Shown here: in pieces, positions 37,992 through 47,168 of the stretch
Numbering within the stretch: position 1 is the first letter of the stretch
Layout of the letters: every line of letters starts with the position of its first letter
Source: a virus
Reading direction: 5' to 3' (one strand)
DNA length: 64,000 bases
IMG/VR virus record: IMGVR_UViG_3300043427_002950
Location: 1-64,000 of that record
Notes under the pieces: model-generated
Seen by the model: the letters and a program-made list of their open reading frames with translations, nothing else
Told to the model about the DNA's origin: nothing
Databases searched by the model: none
Program-made: the position numbers and the translations under genes

Positions 37992-39332
37992 ATGGGAGTA
38001 AATGCAGCTGCTCAGGGTGGAGAATGTCAAATAGATGTATTTGATATAACTTCAAATTATTCTGGAAAAAGTGTAGACATTAGAGAAGGAGTAATTTCCT
38101 TAGCAATATATGAAAGTTTGCTTGATAGCACAGTTAGAGTTAATGTAGCATATATTGATACTGGTTATGGTGGGGGGAAGGCATTAAGTGAATCTGGATT
38201 CAATAACAGTGTTGGGGAAAAAACTGAACTTGTAGTAAGGCAATTTTTAGATGGTAAAATTATAAAATTAATTTTTAAAGGTGACTATCAATTAAGAACT
38301 TCTAATAATTCTAGAGAAGCCATGAATGGTGGAAGTACAACTATGACTTCTGTTAATACATGGTTTTATTCAAAAGAATCTATGGATAATCATTTAATTG
38401 ATAAAAGAGTTGTAAAAAAATATGAACGAAAAATATCTGATAATGTATTTACGATTCTGAAAGATGTATTAGGAACAAAAAAATCAATATACACAGATGC
38501 GTCAAAAAATGATTTTAATTTTTTAGGTGGGAATGAAAAGCCATTTCATAAAGTAACTTGGTTATGTAAAAGAACTGTCCCTGAAGGAATTGGAGGGCAA
38601 GGAATATTGGCGGGATATTTATTTTATGAAATTGCTAATGATAATGTTCGTAATGCTGGAGGATATTATTTTAAATCCGTAGACATATTATTTTCTCAGG
38701 CTCCAGTGAAGAAATTTATTTTATCAAATACGAATGAAATTCCTAATGGATATGATGCAAAAATTATCAATCACGTAGAGAAAACAAGTATAGATTTAGA
38801 TGATCATTTAGTTTCTGGATCTTTATTTAAACGTAATTTAGAAACTTTTGAACCTTTTAAGAACAAATATTCAAAGGATGATTTCGATTACAAGGCACAA
38901 AATCTTATAGTTAATAATGGTGGTAAAGAATTTTGGAAAATTGCAACTGATATAAATTTCCAAAATAATGTTACAAGATATTCTAGTAAAATGTTTGATA
39001 CTGGAACTTTGCCAACGGGAAGGACTTGGGGGGAACAGAAAAAAGAATCCAAAGAAATTAATTTCGACATGGATGAAATATTGAGGCAGTCAACAAATAG
39101 ATATAATCAATTAGGAACGATAAGATTAGATATAACTATAGCAATAGATTTGACTTTACATGTGGGAGATATGATTTTTTGCGATTTCCCAGAAATTGGG
39201 GATTCAAAAACACAAAGGCCAAGTAAGAATAAAAGTGGACTATATATGATAATGGATCTTTGTCATAGAATTACAGATAAGGGATCGTGGACGGGTTTGC
39301 ATTTAGTTAGAGATACAATTTACAGAAAATAG
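37992..39332 (+). CDS. 27: Baseplate hub protein gp27
   Basis: A 446-residue homologue of T4 gp27 (391 residues), the trimeric hub ring that carries gp5. The N-terminal beta-domain has IDVFDITSNYSGKSVDIREG and VISLAIYESLLDSTVRVNVA. Later parts include ENIFDM-like strands and a C-terminal LTLHVGDMIFCDFPE. It is 1 nt after the giant hydrolase gene, and cp12 and the gp5-like gene follow. Position and N-terminal pattern support the call. Confidence 0.86.
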   Translation: MGVNAAAQGGECQIDVFDITSNYSGKSVDIREGVISLAIYESLLDSTVRVNVAYIDTGYGGGKALSESGFNNSVGEKTELVVRQFLDGKIIKLIFKGDYQLRTSNNSREAMNGGSTTMTSVNTWFYSKESMDNHLIDKRVVKKYERKISDNVFTILKDVLGTKKSIYTDASKNDFNFLGGNEKPFHKVTWLCKRTVPEGIGGQGILAGYLFYEIANDNVRNAGGYYFKSVDILFSQAPVKKFILSNTNEIPNGYDAKIINHVEKTSIDLDDHLVSGSLFKRNLETFEPFKNKYSKDDFDYKAQNLIVNNGGKEFWKIATDINFQNNVTRYSSKMFDTGTLPTGRTWGEQKKESKEINFDMDEILRQSTNRYNQLGTIRLDITIAIDLTLHVGDMIFCDFPEIGDSKTQRPSKNKSGLYMIMDLCHRITDKGSWTGLHLVRDTIYRK

Positions 39333-39350
39333 TAACTAAGGAGGAATCTT

Positions 39351-39563
39351 ATGGAAAGCATAGAAAAGCACATTGAAGTAGACAAAGATATTCTTGATAA
39401 TCCCACGACTTCACCTCAAACTCGCAGGCATATTGAAGGTGAATTGGAGCAATTAGAGATGTATCATGAAAGACATCCAGAAGATCATCACGATCCATCA
39501 TCTCTTGAATTATATTGTGATTCAAATCCAGATGCTTTAGAGTGTAGAATTTACGAAGATTAA
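39351..39563 (+). CDS. cp12: CP12-like Calvin-cycle regulator, C-terminal type
   Basis: A 70-residue protein with the C-terminal CP12 signature DPSSLELYCDSNPDALECRIYED (given here as two parts: LELYCDSNPDALEC and RIYED). The two Cys are spaced to form the redox disulphide that binds GAPDH. The N-terminal Cys pair of host CP12, needed for PRK binding, is absent. CP12 inhibits GAPDH and PRK, so phage CP12 is thought to lower carbon fixation and send reducing power to nucleotide synthesis. The ribosome-binding site is strong (AAGGAGGA). The gene is placed between gp27 and gp5, inside the tail block. Confidence 0.86.
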   Translation: MESIEKHIEVDKDILDNPTTSPQTRRHIEGELEQLEMYHERHPEDHHDPSSLELYCDSNPDALECRIYED

Positions 39564-39568
39564 TCTTT

Positions 39569-42500
39569 ATGTCAGGACAAGGAACTTTATTTAATTCCGA
39601 TTCAAGTGGAGTGAATTTGACTTACATGTGGTTTGGTCAAATAGTTGACGAATCTACATGGGTTGAGAATCTTGCTAGAGAAGATGGAAAACATAGCCTT
39701 AGATCTAGAGATGATTTTCAAGGTTATGGATATAGGTATAAAGTAAGAATTTTTGGTAGAGATTTGGAGGATAAAGAAAAAGGAACTCCAGATGAAGAGC
39801 TTTATATGGCAGAAGTCTCACTTCCAGTAACTGCTGGAAGTGGTCATGGGGGGTCTGTCCAAACTCCAAATTTAAGACAAGGAAATTATGTATTTGGTTT
39901 TTACAAAGATGGTGTAGAAGCAACAGAGCCCATTATATTTGGATTGCTGCCAAATCATGCACAGACAAGACTTTTTGGTGGAGATCCAGATAAAGGATTT
40001 TTCTCAAGAACTGGATTTGTTGGAAGAAATGGATCCGATGATGTTGCCACTAAAAATTTATTAGGAGAAGGTCCAGACGCGGGAGTTCCTTTTAGTGAAT
40101 CTGCTGGAGGAAATTATGTATTGGATGTTAGAGATATTGACATTTTAAAAGAACAACGAACTCATTATCTTCCAAAAACATATGCATGTGATGCAAAATC
40201 GGGAGGTGCTCTTTCTGCAATTCAAAAAGTTATAAAGGATGTTCAGGCACTTATTAATAAGATAAAAGCAGCTGCAGATACTTTTGCTGGAGCAGTTTCT
40301 GATGTAATAAATGGCATCAATTCACTTATCGAAGATGTCGCATTATTAGTAACTGATCTCATGAAAGGCATTATTGATAAAATGAGAGGATTTGCAGAAA
40401 ATATTCTCAATAAAACTTTAATTTTAATCCAAGCAAATCTTCCCCCAAACTTAACACCAGCAGCTAATGAAGGTGCTCAAGTAGTTGTTGATATCTTAGC
40501 ATGTGTTTTTAATAAGATAATTAAAGGTCTTTTGGGTGCAGTATTTAAACTCTTAAATGGTCTTCTTGGCAAGGCCATGGATACCGCACAATGTTTAATT
40601 GAGTCATTTATGGGAAGTTTATTGGGCGGAATATTGGGCCCAATAGCAAATGCTCTTTCTCAAATAGGTGATGTTTTGGGATCTATTTTGGGGGGCCTTA
40701 GTGGAATAATGAGTGGAATATTTAATGCACTGAGTTCGATTTTGGGAATCATTGCATTTTTGACTTGTGATGAAGATGCTGATTGTAGTGCTGGAGATGG
40801 TTGGAGTTTTTGGTATGGTGATTCATCTAGTAATATTAGCATACCAAATCTAAGTAACATAATACAATTAAACGCATTTAGTGGTGGAGTAACTGGTGGT
40901 GTATCAGCATGTCTTGCAAACTCCAAAAAACCAAAGAAAGCAAAACCACCAAAAGTTAAGTTTATAGGTGGTGGTGGAATTGGTGCGATTGGAAATCCAA
41001 TTATTAGCCCACAGGGAGAAATATTGGGAGTAGATATTATTGATGGGGGAACAGGATATACATCATCACCAACTGTAGTATTAAGTGATGATGGTCCTGG
41101 AAGTGGAACCGTTTTATATGCAAGATTAGAGAATGATAATACGTTTTTTGGAGGAACTGGTGGAGAAACTAGTAGAAATCCAGATTCTGCAAATACACAA
41201 ACAGAACCTACTGTAAGGGATGTTCCTTTAAAGATAAATTCAAAATCAACCCTGCCAACTTTTACAGTAAATCCAATTTCACCTCCATCTGGAGCAACTC
41301 CTTTAGGGACTGGAGAACCTTTAACATATTCAAATGTCCCAGTAAATGTTGGGGGAAATGGCGGAACTCCTATTACCGTTGGGGGATCTGGGGGAAATCC
41401 ATTAACATATAATCAAAGACCTGTGACTGATGGAGGAACTGGGTTTTCATTATTTGTAGGTGGTGATGGAACTCCAGTCATTACAAATGCTGGACCTTTA
41501 GTTCTCGGTGGAACTGGAGGAACACCAGTTAATGTTGGAGGTAATGGAGGATCTCAACTTCAAGGACTGACAAACAATCAAAATATAATAGCAAGTGTAG
41601 ATATACCATTATTTGAAGGCGTAGAAAATATTGTTATTTTGCAAGGTCCATATACTGGAGAATTTAATGGAAGAGGCACATATGAAAATGGATCTTTCAA
41701 AGGCAATGGAACATTAAATGGAAAAACTAATTTGGGTCAAGATTTTAGTTTAGGTGGATCCTTTAGTGGATTCGATACTTTATTAGTTGGTTCTGGTCAA
41801 GGTTCTTTCAAAGGAACTGGTCAGGTTATAAACAGTAGATTTGTTGGTGAGGGAATATTTACTGCCGACGTAAAAAATATCTCAAATTTGTTAAATAATT
41901 CTCCAAATTCTGAAGATCAATTTGGAAAAAATATTACTACATTGCCAAATGGAACTAAAATTGAATCTAATCCAGATGGAACTGGGTCAATAACAACACC
42001 AAATGGAAATATAACAGCAGTATCATTTGTAAAAATTGGAGCCACCTCTGGATCTCCAGTCACTGTAAATGGGGTTCCCGTCATTTTAAATGGAGAACTC
42101 GCCACAGTCGGTGGAAATGGCGGAACTATACTTAGAGTAGATTTACAATGCACTGGCAATTTAGCAACTTCTGGGGGATATCCTGTACAAGTTGCTGGAA
42201 TAAATGTCTGTAGTGGAAATTCTGGAATACCTTTAGTCGCAGGAGCAAATTCTTTAAATTCTCCTGCAGTCGCAAATGGAGTCCCATTAAATTCTAATGC
42301 GGGCGTAATAAGATCAGCAGAAGATTTGGGATCATCTGCTGGTGGAGTAAGTGTTCCAGGAACTTTTTCTGGTCCAGATGGTTCTCCGATCCAGGAAGTT
42401 GTTGTTATAGATCCTGGAGTTGGTTATTTGCCAGCACCAGATGGATCCATTTATGCCGATGGGGTTAAGTTTTCAAATCCAGAAGATACAATAATATTCG

Positions 42501-43108
42501 ATGAAAATAGTGGATATAGTGTTTATCCACCAAATACTACAATTCCTGTTCTTGTTGGAAATGTGGCATATTTACCAACAGGAACACTTGCTGGAGTATA
42601 TGATAATGAAGGCAATGAACTTCAATCATTAACTGGATTTGGACAAGAAACGGGGATAACAATCCAAAACAATGGACTGATAACTACACCAAATACAAAT
42701 ATAGTTGATTTAAGTAATCAAATCACTAATCCATCTTCTAGTGATGGATCTTATCCTGTCGTTTTGATATTAAATGATGTTTTAATAGCAAATCCTGGAA
42801 TTAATTATTCAGCAAATGATAAAATTGAATTGCAACCAAATTCTGGTTCTATATTAGAACCGAAATATGATAAGTTTGGAAGACTTGAATCGGTAAATAT
42901 TGTAAATCCAGGAATAGGATTTACAAGTGTACCTAAAATCTTTATTAGATCCAATACTGGAATTAATGCAGTTATTAAGCCAATATTTGGAGTTAAGAGA
43001 ATTGGTAATGATCTAAATGAATTAACTGACGAAAGAATTGGAACAGATCCCAATGTGTCTTTGATCCAAATTATAGATTGTGTAGGAAAAATTTCTAGGA
43101 GACCTTAA
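39569..43108 (+). CDS. 5: gp5-like baseplate hub protein without visible lysozyme domain
   Basis: A 1179-residue protein. The N-terminal OB-fold of gp5 is seen (residues 1-150: MWFGQIVDESTWVEN, YRYKVRIFGRD, AEVSLPVTAGSG, NYVFGFYKDG). Residues about 200-415 are helical and partly very hydrophobic (LLGGILGPIANALSQIGDVL). Residues about 571-668 carry Gly-rich repeats of the type VGGxGGxPxxV. Residues about 693-767 have MORN-like strands (YTGEFNGRGTYENGSFKGNG). The end is beta-rich with VDIIDGGTGYTSSP-type repeats. In T4 gp5, a GH24 domain follows the OB-fold; here none is visible. It overlaps the following spike gene by one base. Confidence 0.83.
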   Translation: MSGQGTLFNSDSSGVNLTYMWFGQIVDESTWVENLAREDGKHSLRSRDDFQGYGYRYKVRIFGRDLEDKEKGTPDEELYMAEVSLPVTAGSGHGGSVQTPNLRQGNYVFGFYKDGVEATEPIIFGLLPNHAQTRLFGGDPDKGFFSRTGFVGRNGSDDVATKNLLGEGPDAGVPFSESAGGNYVLDVRDIDILKEQRTHYLPKTYACDAKSGGALSAIQKVIKDVQALINKIKAAADTFAGAVSDVINGINSLIEDVALLVTDLMKGIIDKMRGFAENILNKTLILIQANLPPNLTPAANEGAQVVVDILACVFNKIIKGLLGAVFKLLNGLLGKAMDTAQCLIESFMGSLLGGILGPIANALSQIGDVLGSILGGLSGIMSGIFNALSSILGIIAFLTCDEDADCSAGDGWSFWYGDSSSNISIPNLSNIIQLNAFSGGVTGGVSACLANSKKPKKAKPPKVKFIGGGGIGAIGNPIISPQGEILGVDIIDGGTGYTSSPTVVLSDDGPGSGTVLYARLENDNTFFGGTGGETSRNPDSANTQTEPTVRDVPLKINSKSTLPTFTVNPISPPSGATPLGTGEPLTYSNVPVNVGGNGGTPITVGGSGGNPLTYNQRPVTDGGTGFSLFVGGDGTPVITNAGPLVLGGTGGTPVNVGGNGGSQLQGLTNNQNIIASVDIPLFEGVENIVILQGPYTGEFNGRGTYENGSFKGNGTLNGKTNLGQDFSLGGSFSGFDTLLVGSGQGSFKGTGQVINSRFVGEGIFTADVKNISNLLNNSPNSEDQFGKNITTLPNGTKIESNPDGTGSITTPNGNITAVSFVKIGATSGSPVTVNGVPVILNGELATVGGNGGTILRVDLQCTGNLATSGGYPVQVAGINVCSGNSGIPLVAGANSLNSPAVANGVPLNSNAGVIRSAEDLGSSAGGVSVPGTFSGPDGSPIQEVVVIDPGVGYLPAPDGSIYADGVKFSNPEDTIIFDENSGYSVYPPNTTIPVLVGNVAYLPTGTLAGVYDNEGNELQSLTGFGQETGITIQNNGLITTPNTNIVDLSNQITNPSSSDGSYPVVLILNDVLIANPGINYSANDKIELQPNSGSILEPKYDKFGRLESVNIVNPGIGFTSVPKIFIRSNTGINAVIKPIFGVKRIGNDLNELTDERIGTDPNVSLIQIIDCVGKISRRP

Positions 43109-43785
43109 TGACAAAAAAAATTAATGAGCAAAAGAAAACATCTCAAAGTGGAGCTAAAACAAATCAGAATCATTTAGTATATGGAAATAAAAATGGTCAA
43201 ATAGAATTTGGACATCTCCATTTGGCAAGTGGAAGTAAAGTTGATGCTGACGTAACTTCTGGGGTGATGCTTCAAGCACATGACTCTAGGCATTATATGA
43301 CAATGGATAATGACGGGGCAAGGCCAGGATGGACATCAAATCGTTCTCCTGGTCCATATCAAATTTGGTGTGCTTCAGATCATGCTGGAAAAATTGGTGC
43401 AAGTGCTGTAGGTGGGGATTGGCCTGGAGTTGGATTTTTCTTACTGGCAGAAAATGGAGATATAATTATTCGTGCTCCTAAGGGCAGAATTCGTATGTCT
43501 GCAATGGACATAGATATAAGAGCAGAAGGACCAGATCTGACAAGAGGAACAATAAATCTTGATTCAAATGAATCGGTAAATATTAAAACTGGAAACTTTG
43601 ATGTTAAGGCTCAAAAGGGAATAACAATATTTTGCCCCAAATCTATTAATATAGCATCAAATACTTCATTAAATTTTATTGGAAATTTCGTATCTGGATT
43701 AACAGCTGGATGTCAATTTAAACCTGATAAATTGAATCCAGTTACAACTTTAACAATGTTACTTAAGCAAAATTATTTTGGTTAA
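43108..43785 (+). CDS. Central spike-like beta-helix protein
   Basis: A 225-residue protein starting right at the end of the gp5-like gene. The middle has a series of beta-helix strands (FFLLAENGDIIIRAPKGRIR, MSAMDIDIRAEG, GTINLDSNESVNIKTGNFDV). This is the pattern of gp5 C-terminal or VgrG/gp138-type needles. It is probably the membrane-piercing spike or its adaptor, separated from gp5 as an independent gene. The C-terminal 40 residues contain Cys but no clear tip motif (HxH). Confidence 0.7.
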   Translation: MTKKINEQKKTSQSGAKTNQNHLVYGNKNGQIEFGHLHLASGSKVDADVTSGVMLQAHDSRHYMTMDNDGARPGWTSNRSPGPYQIWCASDHAGKIGASAVGGDWPGVGFFLLAENGDIIIRAPKGRIRMSAMDIDIRAEGPDLTRGTINLDSNESVNIKTGNFDVKAQKGITIFCPKSINIASNTSLNFIGNFVSGLTAGCQFKPDKLNPVTTLTMLLKQNYFG

Positions 43786-43788
43786 TTT

Positions 43789-44607
43789 ATGGCATACGCA
43801 GTAGACGATATTACAGCATCCCATCAATTGAATGTGGGAGCTGGATATCCCCCAGCTTTATTGTTGGGACCAGCAAGAATTAGAGGTTCTAGTTTTATTG
43901 AGGGTCCGTCTGTATTTGGAAATCCTTTTATTTGGCCAAATGTTTGGGCAACTGTAATGATTGGTCCAAATACAAATTTAGATTCTCCACCTACTTTTGC
44001 CCCAGGTGCTTTATGTTGGGGTGGACCAGCATTGAATAATCCATATTCTTTAGCAACTATTGGAAATTCTGGTTTTTTTGGCAACGTTGATGTAGCTGGA
44101 AATGTTTGTGCTGGATTTAATATAGTAGCACAGGGAGAAGTTGTTTCTAGGTGCGGTGCTCACATTCTATCGTTGAAAAAGAATTTTGATATTAAACATC
44201 CAACAAAAAATGGATGGAGATTGAGACATACTTGCCCAGAAGGTCCAAGTAATGATGTTTATATTAGAGGAAAAGTTGCAAGTAAAGATTACATTGAATT
44301 ACCAGAATATTGGAGGGGGTTAGTTGATCACACAACAATCACTGTAAATTTGACTCCAATCGGTGCCCATCAAGATGTAATCGTAAAAAGAATCGATGAG
44401 AATAAAGTGTATCTTCAATCAAAAGGAGGTATGCCAATCAATTGCTTCTATCACATTTATGGTGAAAGAAAAGATGGTGATAAATTAATCCCCGAATATA
44501 AAGGATTTAATCCCCAAGATTATCCAGGAGACAATACAGAATATTCTATTGTTGGATGGAATTACGACCAACGTGAAGATCAAACAACTAATCTTAAGAG
44601 GGCATAA
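43789..44607 (+). CDS. Virion structural protein, paralogue 1
   Basis: A 272-residue protein. Residues 1-125 are Gly/Pro/Asn-rich and beta-like. From residue about 130, a domain of about 110 residues begins FDIKHPTKNGWRLRH, then EGPSNDVYIRGK and TITVNLTPIGAHQDV. The same domain is in the next gene (44610). It resembles C-terminal domains of cyanophage tail-fibre or collar-like proteins. The two genes are 2 nt apart and lie after the spike gene, so they are probably baseplate or short fibre parts. Confidence 0.65.
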   Translation: MAYAVDDITASHQLNVGAGYPPALLLGPARIRGSSFIEGPSVFGNPFIWPNVWATVMIGPNTNLDSPPTFAPGALCWGGPALNNPYSLATIGNSGFFGNVDVAGNVCAGFNIVAQGEVVSRCGAHILSLKKNFDIKHPTKNGWRLRHTCPEGPSNDVYIRGKVASKDYIELPEYWRGLVDHTTITVNLTPIGAHQDVIVKRIDENKVYLQSKGGMPINCFYHIYGERKDGDKLIPEYKGFNPQDYPGDNTEYSIVGWNYDQREDQTTNLKRA

Positions 44608-44609
44608 TT

Positions 44610-45272
44610 ATGGCTGGAACAAATATGACTCCAAGAACGGTTGCAAAACCGAACTGCAGACCAAAACAAATATGGGCAATACCATATGGAAGTTTTATAA
44701 GACCTCTACTTCCATATACGGGGGATGACAATAGAAGTTTTGATGTTTTCAATGGGTGCCAATTATATTATCATGATAGAGTTTTCGTTAATGATTTGAG
44801 ATGGACTGATGGATGTGGTGGGACATTATCATCAAGATCTTGCGTTTGGAATGCTAAAAAAAGTTTTGATATTCCCCATCCAACAAGAGATGGGCATAGA
44901 TTAAGGCATGTATGTTTAGAAGGTCCAGATGCTGATGTTTATATTAAAGGAAAATTGGCAGAAGGAAATGTTATTAAACTTCCCGACTATTGGCCAAAAT
45001 TAGTTAATTTAGATACTATAAATGTTACTTTAACACCGATTGGTGTATATCAAGAATTATTTGTTGAAGCAGTCCAATGGGGAACAAGAGTAATTGTTAA
45101 AAATAATTTGGGCGGACCAATAAATTGTTACTATCAAATTATGGCAGAACGAATTGATGTTGAGAAAAATATTTCAGAATATGAGGGGTTGACGCCAATG
45201 GCATATCCAGGAGATAATAGTGGTAGTACTATTAATGAAGGTCTGATATTTGATGGAGAATACAATTCATGA
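44610..45272 (+). CDS. Virion structural protein, paralogue 2
   Basis: A 220-residue protein with a different, shorter N-terminal part of about 80 residues. It has the same C-terminal domain as the previous gene (FDIPHPTRDGHRLRH, EGPDADVYIKGK, TINVTLTPIGVYQEL). Conserved Cys follow RLRH in both. It overlaps the following oxygenase gene by 23 nt. It is probably a tail accessory or fibre protein that arose by tandem duplication with replacement of the N-terminus. Confidence 0.65.
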   Translation: MAGTNMTPRTVAKPNCRPKQIWAIPYGSFIRPLLPYTGDDNRSFDVFNGCQLYYHDRVFVNDLRWTDGCGGTLSSRSCVWNAKKSFDIPHPTRDGHRLRHVCLEGPDADVYIKGKLAEGNVIKLPDYWPKLVNLDTINVTLTPIGVYQELFVEAVQWGTRVIVKNNLGGPINCYYQIMAERIDVEKNISEYEGLTPMAYPGDNSGSTINEGLIFDGEYNS

Positions 45273-45936
45273 GGTATGTCCTCTAATTGTTTATCAAGGT
45301 ACAATTAGAACACACAAAGAATTTAAAGAAAAATATCTTGATGAACTTCGTGATTATTGGTTTAATGGATATGTACATGAAAGTCCAGAATGCTCTGGTA
45401 AAATTTTTGCACATTTGAATGAAAACTATTCCGATTTTTTTTCCGAATTGAAAAGGAATGTTGATGGTTATTTTGATACACTCTCAGTTGATCATTCAAA
45501 ATTATCTTACCATGTAGTCAAAACTTGGGTAGGTTATCATGGAGATAATGAAACTCCATCAGTATCCCCACATACGCATAACGAATCGAATTTAAGTTTT
45601 GTTTATTATCTCAAAACAGATCCAACTTCAGATAAATTTTGCGTTTCTGTTCAGGGAGATAATAAAAATGAATGCATACGTGGACTTTTTGAAACTGCAG
45701 AAAAGCATAATTTAATTAAGCAATATAATAGATACAATTGTAGTGTCTATACGATTACTCCTGTTGAAGGAACTGTTGTAATTTTTCCAAGCAATATTGG
45801 ACACTTCACTCAACAATATATTGATAGAGCAGATGAACGAATTGTTGTTGCTGGAGATATTAGAATAACTTTATCTGAAGATTCTTTCTATCATCATCAA
45901 GGATCTACTCACCCGTCTCAGTGGCTTTCATTATAA
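45250..45936 (+). CDS. 2OG-Fe(II) oxygenase
   Basis: A 228-residue protein of the 2OG-FeII_Oxy_5-like class. The metal site pattern is PHTHNESNLSFVYYL (first His ligands) with GTVVIFPSNIGHFTQQY giving the distal His. The 2OG-binding Arg is in the region DERIVVAGDIRI. The ATG at 45250 overlaps the upstream gene; an internal Met is not close. Such enzymes hydroxylate proteins or small molecules using 2-oxoglutarate and O2 and are frequent in cyanophages. The target is unknown. The 3' end overlaps the convergent minus-strand gene by 32 nt. Confidence 0.8.
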   Translation: MMENTIHEVCPLIVYQGTIRTHKEFKEKYLDELRDYWFNGYVHESPECSGKIFAHLNENYSDFFSELKRNVDGYFDTLSVDHSKLSYHVVKTWVGYHGDNETPSVSPHTHNESNLSFVYYLKTDPTSDKFCVSVQGDNKNECIRGLFETAEKHNLIKQYNRYNCSVYTITPVEGTVVIFPSNIGHFTQQYIDRADERIVVAGDIRITLSEDSFYHHQGSTHPSQWLSL

Positions 45937-46741
45937 AATCAAGTTCTTCCTGAGTAATTTGCCCATGTTCAAACCATCCCAATGGATTGTCCATTTGAGT
46001 CATAAATTGCATCTCTCTTAATTGGGTTGACCATTCGGTATCTTTATATCTCCATTCTATTTCGGGATCCATGCAAATATTATCCAAACCAATATATTTT
46101 TTGACATAATCCATTAGGGTCATTTCTCTTACCGAAATATCAGTCAACCCCTTTGAATGCATTTCTTGTAACTTTTCGTAAGTTGCAAGATATTTTTGCA
46201 TATATTTTGAATTTCCATATGCGAAATCTGGATATAATCCTTCATTTATTGTACATGGACCTGGATCTACGCATAAATCTGGTATTACTAAGTTTTCGTT
46301 TCTATACAATTTTATATTTCTAACATATACATCTGGCCTAGCTCTAATAATAATATCATAATCTTCCAAATTTATTAATTCAAGGGAGAGATATACTGTA
46401 TGCCAACTTAAAATATTTCTTTCTGCCCACTCTCTAGGAATTCTTTCAATGGAAATGGTGTTAAACTTAAAATCTAACTGATAATTATCATCTCTAAAAA
46501 TATATTTTTTTGGTTTATAATATTCCAAGATTTTTGCTATATTAAAATATTCCAAATCATCCTTTCGATCATCAATAATATGACCTTCTTCAGTGTCATA
46601 TTCTCTTATACTATCCAAATTATGATTAAATGATGAGATATATACATCGGGATTGTATCTATCAAGTATTTCCTGTTTAATAGTTGGGAAAAAATCTTCC
46701 CAGTCTCTCATATGTCCAGTAAGGATCAACGCAACTTTCAT
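45905..46741 (-). CDS. Putative glycosyltransferase
   Basis: A 278-residue protein starting MKVALILTGHMRDWEDFF. An upstream in-frame start is possible but would run through the divergent promoter. The start strand and the motif DIIIRARPDVYV (a DxD-like R-x-R-P-D motif) occur in uncharacterised glycosyltransferase-like proteins of viruses and bacteria. TINEGLYPDFAYGNSKYM follows and may form the acceptor side. It is convergent with the oxygenase and divergent from the tRNA-side promoter at 46747. It may modify surface glycans with the fusion protein at 10674. Confidence 0.55.
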   Translation of the reverse strand: MKVALILTGHMRDWEDFFPTIKQEILDRYNPDVYISSFNHNLDSIREYDTEEGHIIDDRKDDLEYFNIAKILEYYKPKKYIFRDDNYQLDFKFNTISIERIPREWAERNILSWHTVYLSLELINLEDYDIIIRARPDVYVRNIKLYRNENLVIPDLCVDPGPCTINEGLYPDFAYGNSKYMQKYLATYEKLQEMHSKGLTDISVREMTLMDYVKKYIGLDNICMDPEIEWRYKDTEWSTQLREMQFMTQMDNPLGWFEHGQITQEELDFIMKATETGE

Positions 46742-46746
46742 GGGGC

Positions 46747-46775
46747 TTGACGACGGGCAAGGGGTGTAGTACAAT
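46747..46775 (+). promoter_or_regulatory. Sigma-70-type promoter
   Basis: TTGACG (46747-46752), a 17-nt spacer and TACAAT (46770-46775). It starts five bases upstream of the divergent glycosyltransferase start and drives the two small genes before the tRNA cluster. Confidence 0.78.
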
Positions 46776-46806
46776 ATGTAGGTACTCAACTGACGGACCC
46801 CCCTCA

Positions 46807-46971
46807 ATGCAAGTGGATAGAGAAGTCAGCAATGATCTTGTCGCAATGCAAGAAGACGTAGCAGCACACTTCACACAGGAAAATTTCCCTCTAAGTGGTG
46901 AAGCATACTGGACTATGGTAGAATGCATTGCACATGCAAAGCTGAAACAAATTCAAGGTTTTATTGACTGA
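46807..46971 (+). CDS. Hypothetical protein, 54 aa
   Basis: A small protein beginning MQVDREVSNDLVAM, 31 nt downstream of the sigma-70 -10 box. It is helical, with EAYWTMVECIAHAKLKQI near the end. An upstream in-frame ATG at 46747 lies in the promoter and is rejected. The stop precedes the next ATG without a gap. No family is recognised. Confidence 0.62.
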   Translation: MQVDREVSNDLVAMQEDVAAHFTQENFPLSGEAYWTMVECIAHAKLKQIQGFID

Positions 46972-47163
46972 ATGAATTACAAAGAACTTAAAGAAATCCC
47001 AACAAAGACAACTCCAGAAAATGTAAGAGAAGCAAACGAAGCATTATTCAATTGCAAAATGACTCTTCCTGCTGCAGCAAAACATTGCGGTATGACTCAA
47101 AAAGAAATGAAATTAACTTTCTTTGAATACTTGAAGTATAATCCTCCCACTTACTCAAGTTGA
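46972..47163 (+). CDS. Hypothetical protein with possible HTH, 63 aa
   Basis: The product has a helix-turn-helix-like stretch (TLPAAAKHCGMTQKEMKLTF) with the spacing of small DNA-binding repressor domains. It begins one base after the previous stop. It is followed by a strong hairpin before the first tRNA. A DNA-binding role is an inference from the helix pattern only. Confidence 0.6.
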   Translation: MNYKELKEIPTKTTPENVREANEALFNCKMTLPAAAKHCGMTQKEMKLTFFEYLKYNPPTYSS

Positions 47164-47168
47164 ATTTA

